Positions 25,524 through 33,936 of a DNA stretch of 64,000 nucleotides are shown here, one piece after another (position 1 is the stretch's first letter; each line of letters starts with the position of its first letter). A model generated the notes under the pieces. That model searched no databases, was not told the DNA's origin, and saw only the letters and a program-made list of their open reading frames with translations. The stretch comes from UBA7672 sp965279085 (GTDB lineage Bacteria; Pseudomonadota; Alphaproteobacteria; Caulobacterales; Hyphomonadaceae). The position numbers were made by a program, and so were the translations under genes. The stretch is taken from assembly GCA_965279085.1 (NCBI GenBank), contig OZ257149.1, positions 3,224,001 to 3,288,000 on the forward strand, in the 5' to 3' direction.

Positions 25524-26090
25524 AGGAAACCGCCCTCGCTGTCTCAAGTTATCCGACGACGGACATTGCTGCTGGAGCAGGCCGGTGAACCCCAGAGCGC
25601 GATGGATGATCGAAGCGTCTGAAAACAGGGAATCTGCATCAAACGGCAGGTGGTCGTGGACTCGCTCAGCCTGCACCAGGCGCAATGCCAACCCCAAGGA
25701 GAGCGTGGGAAGCGACGGTCTCCAGATCCGTGTACGGAAATCAGATGGGTCCGAATGCCAATTAAGCTTGGCGGCCTCGTCCACCATTGGATTCCATCTG
25801 GTCGGCCTTCTGTCAGCGAGCTGCGGAGTTTCAACTCCCTGCGATCTGGCAAGGAGCGGGAGGGCGACCGCCACCGCGCGTTGACGCTGATCCAGCTTCT
25901 GAAAGAATCGATTTCCTGGCCGGATGACTTTCGATGGATTCCAAAGGTCTGAGGCCCACCAGCGAACCATCTTCCTAGCGGCGGTTATGCGTTGGGCATG
26001 CTCTTCGGGGCGCGCGTACGCCAACGTAGCCAGATAGTCGGCGACTACCTGCTGAAGCGGATTTGCAAGATCAAGCGAAAGAACCTGCAT
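25524..26090 (-). pseudogene. Hypothetical gene truncated at its 3' end by the IS3 element
   Basis: From ATG 26090 a minus-strand frame runs 189 codons to the IS3 right end, then continues through IS sequence to 25395, giving a chimeric C-terminus (SASGVLQAALFEGALFDGLP is IS-derived). The native part (VLSLDLANPLQQVVADYLAT ... RKMVRWWASDLWNPSKVIRP) is soluble and unrecognised. On the far side of the IS the minus strand reads VKDLNLSDGC then stop, which may be the original end, but the frame relationship is unproven. No strong ribosome binding site. Confidence 0.6.
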
Positions 26091-26496
26091 GCCAGAATGA
26101 GTTCACGAACATCATCGCTTGTGAAGCAGGGCAGCCCAAAAAATTGCGACACCGGTTTGCAATGCTGCCGCGCGTAACTTTCCCGCATGCTGGCCAATTA
26201 ATTCCCGTTTCCAACGCAGCCCCGCCAAGTCGCGAAGTACTACAAGCGAGATTTTCGGCACTGTTTCCGCATTCGCCCCCATGTTGTCCCGCTACGCTTC
26301 CCGTTACTTTTCCCGGTTGTCGGGAAATCGCGGGCCGCAATGGGACCGATGTTGCGGCCACGAGAGACGGGGGCCCGAAATCCGGCGATGCGCGGGAGCT
26401 TCAGTGAGGTGAGAGACGGCAGCACGCGCCGAAGCGCCGCCAAAAGCGGGCTATTCGTGTCGATTTCCGGAACTGGTCAGGGAGACTAGGACTACC
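26091..26496. other. Intergenic stretch beside tRNA-Ser, no gene supported
   Basis: 406 bp between the truncated gene and the tRNA. Short frames on both strands lack ribosome binding sites. Repeated TTTCCCG/CCCGTT-like words around 26200-26320 and an AT-richer composition suggest decayed DNA. I see no integrase gene and no second copy of the tRNA 3' end. Confidence 0.5.
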
Positions 26497-26586
26497 TGGC
26501 GGAGAGGGTGAGATTCGAACTCACGGTACCCGTGAAGGTACAACGGTTTTCGAGACCGTCCCGATCGACCACTCTGGCACCTCTCC
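26497..26586 (-). tRNA. tRNA-Ser (anticodon CGA)
   Basis: Read on the minus strand: acceptor stem GGAGAGG/CCTCTCC, anticodon stem ACGGT/ACCGT enclosing loop CTCGAAA (anticodon CGA, reading UCG), a long variable arm typical of tRNA-Ser, the T-loop TTCGAAT, and a genome-encoded CCA after the discriminator G. 90 nt including CCA. Confidence 0.97.
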
Positions 26587-26658
26587 GCGGTCAGCGGGGC
26601 GGTATAGCATCCAAAGTGTTAAGCGCAAGCGAGCGAAAGCGGGCTGCGGCGAGGGGGC

Positions 26659-28050
26659 TCAGGCGGCCCGGGTTTTCGCTGCAGGAGCGTCGGTTTTCGA
26701 GGGTTTTCGGGGCACCTCGATAGGTCCCGTGATGAGCCGGGCGCCGCGTTCGAAGGTGAGATAGCTCCACGCCCAGTCGAGCGCGACGGAGAACCGGTTG
26801 CGGAAGCCGATCAGGAAGTAGATGTGCGCCAGACACCAGGTGAGCCAGCCGATGAAGCCGGTGAGCCTGACCTTGCCGAAATCGGCGATGGCGACCTTGC
26901 GGCCGACCGTGGCGAGGGCGCCGAAGTCCTTGTAGCGGAAAGGCGCGCGTTGGGCGGAGGGGTTTCGCCGCAGCGCGCTGAGCAGGCGGCTGGCATATTC
27001 GCCCTGCTGCTTGGCGACGGGCGCGAGGCCTGGCGCGGGCTTGCCGTCCTTGCCGATGGCGAGGGCGCAGTCGCCGAGGACGAAGACTTCCGGATGGCCG
27101 GGCAGGGTGAGGTCGGGCGCGACGCGCACGCGTCCGGCGCGGTCGCCTTCGACGCCGAGCCATTTGGCGACGGGCGAGGCGGTGACGCCGGCGGCCCAGA
27201 TCACGCAGGCGGAGGGCAGCGGCGTCGTGGCGCCTTTTGAATCCTGCAGCGTGACGCCATGTTCGTCGATGCCGGTGACCTTCGTGTCGGTCATGACTTC
27301 GACACCGAGCTTCTTGAGTTGCTTCGCGGTGTACGCAGACAGCTTCTCGGGAAAGGTGGACAGCGGACGCGGGCCGGCTTCGATCAGGAGGACGCGTGCG
27401 GCCTGCGGGTCAATGGCGCGGAAGTCGCTGGCGAGGGCGCGATGCGCGAGCTCGGCGATTGAGCCTGCCATCTCGACGCCAGTCGGGCCCGCGCCGATCA
27501 CCACGAAGGTGAGCAGGCGTCGGCGCGCGTCGAAGTCTTCCTCCAGTTCGGCTCGCTCGAAGGCGAGGAGGATACGCTTGCGCAGTTCGGTGGCGTCCTC
27601 AAGCGATTTAAGGCCGGGGGCGAACTGCTCCCATTCGTCGTGGCCGAGATAGGAGTGGCGGGCGCCGGTGGCGAGGATCAGATAGTCGTAGTTGATCTCG
27701 TGTTCCGCGAACAGCACGCGTTTCTGTTTCACATCGACGCCGGTGACTTCGCCGAGCAGGACCTCCGCGTTCTTCTGCTTGCGCAGGATGGTGCGGATTG
27801 GATTGGCGATCTGGCCCGGTGAGAGGCCGGCGGTCGCGACCTGGTAGAGCAGGGGCTGGAACAGGTGGTGGTTGCGCCGGTCGACGAGCGTGACGCGGAC
27901 GTCTGCTTTCCGAAGTCCTTTAGCTGCAGACAGACCGGCGAACCCCGCCCCGACGATGACCACGCGGGGGCGGGCGTCGACCTCGCCGATGGCGCGTTCG
28001 TCGGGGGAACAACCGCAGGTCGCGCTATGAACGTGGAAGGAGGTCTGCAT
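26659..28050 (-). CDS. ndh: Type II NADH:quinone oxidoreductase (NDH-2)
   Basis: 463 residues. The FAD-binding Rossmann motif RVVIVGAGFAGLSAAKGL lies near the N-terminus and the NAD(P)H motif VVIGAGPTGVEMAGSIAEL in the middle; EVFVLGDCALA is the second FAD-contact motif, and VAKQQGEYASRLL follows as in NDH-2. The C-terminal amphipathic/hydrophobic part (GFIGWLTWCLAHIYFLIGFR) anchors it to the inner membrane. It passes electrons from NADH to quinone without pumping protons. ATG 28050 is chosen for its GGAG; ATG 28062 is an alternative. An N-terminal His/Cys-rich SFHVHSATCGCSPDE precedes the FAD domain and is unusual. Divergent from the acyl-CoA synthetase. Confidence 0.93.
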   Translation of the reverse strand: MQTSFHVHSATCGCSPDERAIGEVDARPRVVIVGAGFAGLSAAKGLRKADVRVTLVDRRNHHLFQPLLYQVATAGLSPGQIANPIRTILRKQKNAEVLLGEVTGVDVKQKRVLFAEHEINYDYLILATGARHSYLGHDEWEQFAPGLKSLEDATELRKRILLAFERAELEEDFDARRRLLTFVVIGAGPTGVEMAGSIAELAHRALASDFRAIDPQAARVLLIEAGPRPLSTFPEKLSAYTAKQLKKLGVEVMTDTKVTGIDEHGVTLQDSKGATTPLPSACVIWAAGVTASPVAKWLGVEGDRAGRVRVAPDLTLPGHPEVFVLGDCALAIGKDGKPAPGLAPVAKQQGEYASRLLSALRRNPSAQRAPFRYKDFGALATVGRKVAIADFGKVRLTGFIGWLTWCLAHIYFLIGFRNRFSVALDWAWSYLTFERGARLITGPIEVPRKPSKTDAPAAKTRAA

Positions 28051-28194
28051 CGGGTTCTCCATGGCGAGGCCGGCTGGAACCGTGAACTGCGTCACGCGGA
28101 AGATAGGGACGGAGGGGCCTTCGCGCCAGACCGGCGATCCGCCCTTTTGGATCAATTTCGGGGCGTGCTAGCGTTCGGTCGGGAGGAAGCAACC

Positions 28195-29883
28195 ATGACG
28201 CAGCCGAGCCTCGTCCGCGGCGCAACCGAGCCGGCGCTTCTCGAGTATACGATCGGCGAGGCGCTGCTACGCGCGTCGAAGAAGTGGCCGAAGCAGGAAG
28301 CGCTGGTTTCGGTCCATCAGGGGATCAGGTGGACGTACGAGCAGTTCTCTTTCCAGGTCGATCGGCTGGCGGCGGGACTGCTCGCGCTCGGGTTGAAGAC
28401 GGGCGATCGCGTTGGCGTGTGGGCGCCGAATTGCGCGGAGTGGACGCTGGTGCAGTTCGCGACAGCGCGCGTCGGGCTGATCCAGGTGAACATCAATCCG
28501 GCGTACCGTCTGTCGGAAGTGGAGTACACGCTCAACAAGGTTGGCGTGAAGGCGCTGGTCTGTGCCGAGAAATTCAAGACGTCAGACTATGTCGGCATGA
28601 TCAACGAGCTGGCGCCGGAGATCGCATCGTCCAGGCCGGGTGAACTGAAGGCGAAGAATCTGCCGGATCTGCGCAACGTGATCCAGATCGGCGGCAGGCC
28701 GGGGCCGGGCTGGATGGCGTTCGACGATGTCGCGGCGCAGGCGACGGGCAAGCACGCAGGCCAGGTCGAGGAGATCGCTGCGACGCTCGACCGCAACGAC
28801 GCCATCAACATCCAGTTCACGTCGGGCACAACGGGGCTACCAAAAGGCGCGACGCTGTCCCATCGCAACATCCTCAACAACGCGTTCTTCGTCGGCGAGG
28901 GGATGGGGCTGAAGCCGGGCGACAGGCTGCTGATCCCGGTGCCGCTCTATCACTGCTTCGGGATGGTGATGGGCAATCTTGCCTGCGTCGTGCACGGTGC
29001 GGCGATGATCTATTCCTCGGAAGGGTATGAGCCGCTGGCGGTGCTGAAGACGGTTGAGGCCGAGAAGTGCACGGGCCTGCACGGCGTGCCGACCATGTTC
29101 ATCGCGGAACTGGAGCATCCCGAGTTCGACAGGTTCGATCTGTCATCCCTGCGCACGGGCGTGATGGCGGGGTCGCCTTGCCCGATCGAGGTGATGAAGA
29201 AGGTCATCGACCGGATGCACATGAAGCAGGTGGGCATCGGCTACGGCATGACGGAGACCAGCCCGGTCTCGTTCCAGACAGCGATGAACGATCCGCTGGA
29301 GCGGCGCGTTTCGACGGTGGGGCGCGTACAGCCGCATCTTGAGGTGAAGATCGTCGACGAGCAGGGAAACACCGTGCCGCGCGGCTCTCCAGGGGAGCTC
29401 TGCACGCGTGGCTATTCGGTGATGATCGGCTATTGGAACGATCCGGAGAAGACAGCCGAGGCGGTGGATGCTGAAGGCTGGATGCACACGGGCGATCTCG
29501 CGACCATCGACGATGAGGGCTATTGCAACATTGTCGGCCGCATCAAGGACATGGTGATCCGAGGCGGCGAGAACGTCTTCCCCCGCGAGATCGAGGAATA
29601 CCTGTTCCGGCACCCGAAGATCGAGGATGTGCAGGTGATCGGCGTGCCTGATCCGAAATACGGCGAGGAAATCTGCGCGTGGATCAAGCTGCGCGGCGGC
29701 GAAACATCGTCACGCGAGGAGATCGTGGAGTTCTGCAAGGGGCAGATCGCACACTACAAGATCCCCCGTTACGTGAAGTTCGTGGATGGGTTCCCGATGA
29801 CGGTGACGGGAAAGATCCAGAAGTTCGAGATGCGCAAGGCGATGATGGCAGAGCTGAATCTCGCCGAGCAGAAGACGGCCTAG
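28195..29883 (+). CDS. AMP-binding acyl-CoA synthetase (FadD/ACSF2-like)
   Basis: 562 residues, the expected length. Adenylation motifs in order: P-loop FTSGTTGLPKGATLSHRN, GYGMTETSPVSF, the hinge GRIKDMVIRGGENVFPREIE, and the C-terminal catalytic Lys in TGKIQKFEMRK. These enzymes activate carboxylic acids, usually medium or long fatty acids, to acyl-CoA via an acyl-AMP. The sequence resembles the 'AMP-binding protein' group related to ACSF2; the exact chain length cannot be read. GGGAGGAAG precedes ATG 28195. It is transcribed divergently from ndh across 144 bp. Confidence 0.93.
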   Translation: MTQPSLVRGATEPALLEYTIGEALLRASKKWPKQEALVSVHQGIRWTYEQFSFQVDRLAAGLLALGLKTGDRVGVWAPNCAEWTLVQFATARVGLIQVNINPAYRLSEVEYTLNKVGVKALVCAEKFKTSDYVGMINELAPEIASSRPGELKAKNLPDLRNVIQIGGRPGPGWMAFDDVAAQATGKHAGQVEEIAATLDRNDAINIQFTSGTTGLPKGATLSHRNILNNAFFVGEGMGLKPGDRLLIPVPLYHCFGMVMGNLACVVHGAAMIYSSEGYEPLAVLKTVEAEKCTGLHGVPTMFIAELEHPEFDRFDLSSLRTGVMAGSPCPIEVMKKVIDRMHMKQVGIGYGMTETSPVSFQTAMNDPLERRVSTVGRVQPHLEVKIVDEQGNTVPRGSPGELCTRGYSVMIGYWNDPEKTAEAVDAEGWMHTGDLATIDDEGYCNIVGRIKDMVIRGGENVFPREIEEYLFRHPKIEDVQVIGVPDPKYGEEICAWIKLRGGETSSREEIVEFCKGQIAHYKIPRYVKFVDGFPMTVTGKIQKFEMRKAMMAELNLAEQKTA

Positions 29884-29886
29884 CGT

Positions 29887-30129
29887 CTACTGTCCGCGCG
29901 GCGTTGCATCGTCGCGGGCGCGCTCGAACTCTTCAACATCGGCGCGGCCCTGCTTTTCAATCGCGGCCCATTCTTCCTTCGTATGGCACACGCGCTGCGG
30001 CATGTTCGAGTCGGTCGAGGTGATGCGTTTGCAGGTCTTGCCGCTTTCATCGGCGGCCGAGGCGCCGGTCGATGCTGGTGTGGCGCAGGCGGCGAGGCAC
30101 CCGGCGATGAGCACGATGGCGAGGCGCAT
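29887..30129 (-). CDS. Small lipoprotein, hypothetical
   Basis: 80 residues with a clear lipobox (LIAGCLAAC, Cys about 15). The mature part contains GKTCKRITSTDSNMPQRVCH, with two Cys that may pair, then KEEWAAIEKQGRADVEEFER, a helical acidic end. I recall this Cys-x-R...MPQRVC pattern from small lipoproteins widespread in sphingomonads and relatives, without a known role. GGAG at proper spacing precedes ATG 30129. It ends 4 bp from the converging acyl-CoA synthetase stop. Confidence 0.8.
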   Translation of the reverse strand: MRLAIVLIAGCLAACATPASTGASAADESGKTCKRITSTDSNMPQRVCHTKEEWAAIEKQGRADVEEFERARDDATPRGQ

Positions 30130-30179
30130 GTCTTGTCTCCGGCTATGTGATGCGACGCTACCAGATCGTATCAGCGATG

Positions 30180-31331
30180 CTAGGGGCCAGGCGGGCTGTT
30201 GTGTTGCAGCCTGTTGTTCTCTTCCGCCGCGGTAAGCGCGTCATCCGTCGGCAACGGGCATCCCGGCTTCGGAAGCGAATGGGCGGGATTGGTGATGAAG
30301 GTCTGGTCCGTCAGAGTTTCGAGGAAAGAAACCAAGTCGGCGTCCTCTGCATCACTGACCGTCTGCTTAAGACGCGGGTCAGTCTGTCCCGCAAAGCCGT
30401 AGTGATGGCGGATCGCATCGGAGAGCGTCGCAACTTCGCCATCGTGCATGTAGGGCGCTGACAGCGCGACATTGCGCAGGCTGGGCGTACGGAACTTGCC
30501 GGCGTCCTCGGGCTTCTGCGTGATGCGCTGCAGGCCGGCGTCTTTTCCGTCTACCGGCGGCGCAAGCATGTGGAATGACTCTGCAGGCTTGCGACCGGGC
30601 AGCGCGGTGTCGGTGAAATGCGGCCCGGCATGGCAGCTGCCGCACTGCTTGTCGTTGAACAACCGTTCGCCCTGCTTCGCCTGTTCCGAAATCGCAAAGG
30701 CATCGCCACGCCGGTAGCGGTCGTAGGGCGCATCGAGAGACACCAGCGAGCGCTGGAAGGCGGAGAGCGCCATGGTGATCGTGTCGATAGAGACCTCGCC
30801 ACCCCGCTCCGGGAAGGCGGCGCGAAACAGCTGCGGATAGCAGGCCTGGTCTTTCAACCGCTGCGCCAGCGCGCCTTCGGGCTTGCCGCCGAAGCCCATC
30901 TCGACCGGTACGAAGCCCTCGATAGGGATCAGCGCCTGATGCTCCAGCGTGTCGACTTGCGGGCCGCCCCAGGTGAGCAATCCGAACCAGGCGACATTGG
31001 CCAGCGTCTGGATGTTGCGTTCGCCGGGTTGTCCGTCGAACCCGGGGCGTGTCTTGTTGGGATCCGCGAAGCCGCGCTTCTGTTCGTGACAGGTGGCGCA
31101 GCTCATCGTGCCATCCCACGACAGGTCGCCATCGTAGAAGAGGCGGCGGCCGAGCTCGATCTTCATGGCCGTCGGCGGATTGTCTGCCGGGTGTGGCGGC
31201 GCAAGGTCGGCGGCAGGCCACGCTTCCTGCGTCGAGGCGTCGTCGCTGAATGAAGGCGCCAGCGCCGCGCAGGCCGTTGCGATCAGGGCGACGAGAAGGG
31301 TCGCGACCACGTATGCGCGACGCGCGTGCAC
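30180..31331 (-). CDS. Diheme cytochrome c peroxidase (CcpA/MauG family)
   Basis: 383 residues. Two heme c sites are visible: SCATCHEQKRGF (about residue 80) and CGSCHAGPHF (about 235), the hallmark of bacterial diheme peroxidases; KFRTPSLRNVALSAPYMHDG is the conserved segment carrying distal residues. The N-terminus, VVATLLVALIATACAALAP, is a signal with a possible lipobox Cys. It is periplasmic and either reduces H2O2 or, in MauG relatives, oxidises a protein partner. It starts with GTG 31331, 4 bp after the small gene encoded at 31336-31632, in an operon with an amidohydrolase, a combination whose logic I do not know. Confidence 0.9.
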   Translation of the reverse strand: MHARRAYVVATLLVALIATACAALAPSFSDDASTQEAWPAADLAPPHPADNPPTAMKIELGRRLFYDGDLSWDGTMSCATCHEQKRGFADPNKTRPGFDGQPGERNIQTLANVAWFGLLTWGGPQVDTLEHQALIPIEGFVPVEMGFGGKPEGALAQRLKDQACYPQLFRAAFPERGGEVSIDTITMALSAFQRSLVSLDAPYDRYRRGDAFAISEQAKQGERLFNDKQCGSCHAGPHFTDTALPGRKPAESFHMLAPPVDGKDAGLQRITQKPEDAGKFRTPSLRNVALSAPYMHDGEVATLSDAIRHHYGFAGQTDPRLKQTVSDAEDADLVSFLETLTDQTFITNPAHSLPKPGCPLPTDDALTAAEENNRLQHNSPPGP

Positions 31332-31335
31332 CGTT

Positions 31336-31632
31336 TCACGCCTCGGCCATCAGCTTGCCGCGAACGCGGTCGCGGTACTTGATGCATTCGGCGATGTAGC
31401 GCCGGTACATCTCCGGATCGACCTCTTCACTCTCGGTGCAGGGCAGCAGCATGTCGCCGTCCGATTTGAAGTTGCCGTCCCACTCCATGAGCTGTTCGTC
31501 CGTGAAGGCCGGGTTCCACGTCTTCAGCTTGGCGTCCGGCATCGCGTCGAAATAGGCGCAGAGATTGATGCCGGCTTCGGTGCGTTTCTCGAAGGGCGGT
31601 TCGCCCTCAAAGTTCCATCTGGGTTCAGGCAT
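31336..31632 (-). CDS. Hypothetical protein between amidohydrolase and peroxidase
   Basis: 98 residues, acidic, Trp/Tyr-rich (PEPRWNFEGEPPFEKRTEAG, then INLCAYFDAMPDAKLKTWNP), without a signal peptide. It overlaps the amidohydrolase 3' end by 8 bp and ends 4 bp before the peroxidase start, so it is translated within this three-gene operon. No family recognised. It could be a small subunit or accessory factor of the amidohydrolase. Confidence 0.75.
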   Translation of the reverse strand: MPEPRWNFEGEPPFEKRTEAGINLCAYFDAMPDAKLKTWNPAFTDEQLMEWDGNFKSDGDMLLPCTESEEVDPEMYRRYIAECIKYRDRVRGKLMAEA

Positions 31633-33148
31633 GCTGCACCCAGCCGTGATAGTCGTTGTCGCGCAGGCCGCCGCGTTCGATGTAGGCCGTCTTGATACGG
31701 CTGAGCGCGTCGGCGGGCAGGGCGTTGCGCTGTGCTTTCACGTCGATGCCATAGAGCTTGGCGGCGTTGAGGCCGAAGATCTTCGCCTTGTCCTGGTCGG
31801 TGATCTTCGCGTAGCCGTGCTTCTCGCACATCTCGTCGGAAATCTGGAACCGCTTGAAGGCGTCGATGCCCCATTGCGGGCTCCCCCACCACAGACAATC
31901 CGTGCCCCACACGACGTGGTCGGCGCCGTAGGTCTTGATGTTGAGGCCCATGCCGTGCATCGCCATCACCGGGTCCTGCACGACCAGCGTGTTGAAGAAC
32001 GAGCCGATCTCCGGATAGACGTTGGTCATGCCGGGGTTGCGGCGTTTGATGTCCATCAGGATCTTGTGCCAGAGGAAATCGCCCGTCTCCGGGTTGTACT
32101 CGTTCATCTCCTTCCAGTTCTCGCCGTCGGTGGCGCCGTGCTTGAGGGCGGAGTGGTAGACGACGAAGTTGAAGTCCGGATTACGCAGGGCGGCCTGTTC
32201 GACATCCTTCGGATTGGCGAGGTGGCCGAGCGTGCGCGACTGGTAGCTGTAGCCCTTGTGGACCGAGATCAGCTTCTTGCCGCGCTTGCGCGATTCCTCG
32301 ATGAACCACTGCGCGTTGTCGTCGTCGAGCTGGAAGCCGTTGCCGGTGCGGGCCGGATCAGTGTGGCAGTACCACTTCCATGAATCGATCTTGTAGACGT
32401 TGAGCTCGCGTTCCATCTGCTCGAGCGTTGCGGCCTTGTCGATCGATTTGGTGGCGGCGTTCCAGTAGTGGTTTGGCGCGAGGTTGCCCTGGCTGAGGGC
32501 GCGCTGCGAGCCGGCCATGGCGTTGAGTTCGTTCCGCGACTGGGCCATCAGCCATGACGGCAGGATGGCGCCGCGAGGCGTGCGTTCCGCGCCTTCGAGG
32601 ACGCGGCCATCTGGCGCGCGCTGCTCTTCCTTGCCCGGCACGCCGGAAATGACGACCATCGCGGTTTCGGAGTCGAGGAACATCTCCTTCGTGAAGGTGC
32701 GGAAAGAATAGGACTCCACATCGTCCTTCAGGTTGAAGCCCATGTTCCGCGCTGTTTCGGAGTTGCGGAAGTTGAGCGCGATGCCGTTCGAATAGTGGGC
32801 CTGCACGTCGATGACGAAGAACTTGCCCTTCTGGCCGTTGGCTTTCACGACCTCGGTTTCGCGAGGCTCGAACTGCTCGTCCTCGCCGACCTCGAAGGCG
32901 TCTTGTCCGTAGACGCAGTTGGAGGCGAGGAAGGCGGTGGCGAGGCCCATTGACGAGGCCATGTAGGCCCGCCGGCTCATGTTGATCTTTTTCGCGTTCC
33001 GCTCACCCCATTCCATGATGAGGTTCTCGACCTGCTTCTGCTTGGTCGTCTGCGGGCGCGGGATAAATTCCTCGTTGGAGACAACCTGGGTGGGGATCGG
33101 CGAATCCACGCCGAGCCGGCGGTCACGTTCGCCCTTGGTGATCCACAT
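31625..33148 (-). CDS. Amidohydrolase-superfamily metal-dependent hydrolase, putatively exported
   Basis: 507 residues. The body has the TIM-barrel features of amidohydrolase-2 proteins: FVIDVQAHYSN at the first strand, LISVHKGYSYQ, FNFVVYHSAL, and GADHVVWGTDCLWWG with the late metal Asp, then KIFGLNAAKLYGID, the usual last helix. A segment SRRAYMASSMGLATAFLASN at about residues 58-77 looks like an internal Tat-type signal preceded by a long polar leader, which is odd; a later start near ATG 32979 would expose it at the N-terminus. GGAGGGAG precedes ATG 33148. First gene of the operon with the hypothetical protein and the diheme peroxidase. Confidence 0.85.
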   Translation of the reverse strand: MWITKGERDRRLGVDSPIPTQVVSNEEFIPRPQTTKQKQVENLIMEWGERNAKKINMSRRAYMASSMGLATAFLASNCVYGQDAFEVGEDEQFEPRETEVVKANGQKGKFFVIDVQAHYSNGIALNFRNSETARNMGFNLKDDVESYSFRTFTKEMFLDSETAMVVISGVPGKEEQRAPDGRVLEGAERTPRGAILPSWLMAQSRNELNAMAGSQRALSQGNLAPNHYWNAATKSIDKAATLEQMERELNVYKIDSWKWYCHTDPARTGNGFQLDDDNAQWFIEESRKRGKKLISVHKGYSYQSRTLGHLANPKDVEQAALRNPDFNFVVYHSALKHGATDGENWKEMNEYNPETGDFLWHKILMDIKRRNPGMTNVYPEIGSFFNTLVVQDPVMAMHGMGLNIKTYGADHVVWGTDCLWWGSPQWGIDAFKRFQISDEMCEKHGYAKITDQDKAKIFGLNAAKLYGIDVKAQRNALPADALSRIKTAYIERGGLRDNDYHGWVQHA

Positions 33149-33230
33149 TGTTCGCTCCCTCCGCGATGGCCTGTATCCGGCCTTGCTTGTTTCCCTGACG
33201 TGATACTCTGCATACTTCCTTCGCCAAGGG

Positions 33231-33265
33231 AATTACCGTGACGCAACCGTTACGCATCGTGTTAC
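33231..33265 (-). promoter_or_regulatory. GTNAC repeat array upstream of the amidohydrolase operon
   Basis: Half-sites GTGAC (33238-33242), GTTAC (33249-33253) and GTTAC (33261-33265) recur at 11-12 bp, about one helical turn, beginning with AATTACCGTGACG. The block lies 83-117 bp upstream of the amidohydrolase start. A very similar array precedes the TonB receptor that starts at 54825. Direct repeats at one-turn spacing suggest an OmpR-family response regulator; the identity is inference. Confidence 0.45.
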
Positions 33266-33306
33266 AGGCCGGTATCCGCGCTTTCGGACACTGACAGGGG
33301 ACTTTC

Positions 33307-33936
33307 ATGCAGGGCGTGACCGTCGTCGATCATCCGTTGATCCAGCACAAGCTGACCTTGATGCGGGACAAGGCGACCTCCACCGCCGGCTTCCGGACGC
33401 TGCTTCGCGAGATCGCGCACCTGCTTTGCTACGAAGTCACGCGCGACATCGAACTGGAAACGCAATCCATCGAGACGCCGATGGGGCATATGGATGCGCC
33501 GATCATCAAGGGCAAGAAGCTGGTGTTCGCCTCGATCCTGCGGGCGGGGAACGGGCTGCTGGATGGAATGCTCGATCTCGTGCCGGCGGCGCGGGTGGCG
33601 CATATCGGGCTCTATCGCGATCACGATACGCTCGAGCCTATCGAGTATTATTTCAAGGCGCCGAACGAGATCGAGAACCGGCTGGTCATCGTGGTCGATC
33701 CGATGCTGGCGACCGGCAATTCGGCGGTCGCGGCGATCGACCGGCTGAAACGAAGGGGCGCCAACAAGCTTCGTTTTCTGTGCCTGCTGGCGGCGCCGGA
33801 GGGCATAAAGAATTTCACCGCGGCACATCCCGATGTTCCGGTCTTCACCGCTGCGATCGACAGCCATCTCAACGAGAAGGGCTATATCGTTCCCGGACTC
33901 GGCGATGCGGGCGACCGGATGTACGGCACGAAATAG
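33307..33936 (+). CDS. upp: Uracil phosphoribosyltransferase
   Basis: 209 residues, standard length. The PRPP-binding loop is VIVVDPMLATGNSAVAAIDR; GHMDAPIIKGKKLVFASILR with RAGNGLLDGML and the uracil-binding YIVPGLGDAGDRMYGTK at the C-terminus complete the family pattern. It converts uracil and PRPP to UMP for pyrimidine salvage. AGGGGA lies 6 bp before ATG 33307. Its stop abuts that of the converging cytochrome b561 gene with no gap. Confidence 0.97.
   Translation: MQGVTVVDHPLIQHKLTLMRDKATSTAGFRTLLREIAHLLCYEVTRDIELETQSIETPMGHMDAPIIKGKKLVFASILRAGNGLLDGMLDLVPAARVAHIGLYRDHDTLEPIEYYFKAPNEIENRLVIVVDPMLATGNSAVAAIDRLKRRGANKLRFLCLLAAPEGIKNFTAAHPDVPVFTAAIDSHLNEKGYIVPGLGDAGDRMYGTK

Noticed and set aside
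26497..26586. tRNA-Ser as a proven attachment site
   Set aside because: No integrase gene and no second copy of the tRNA 3' end are visible in the window.
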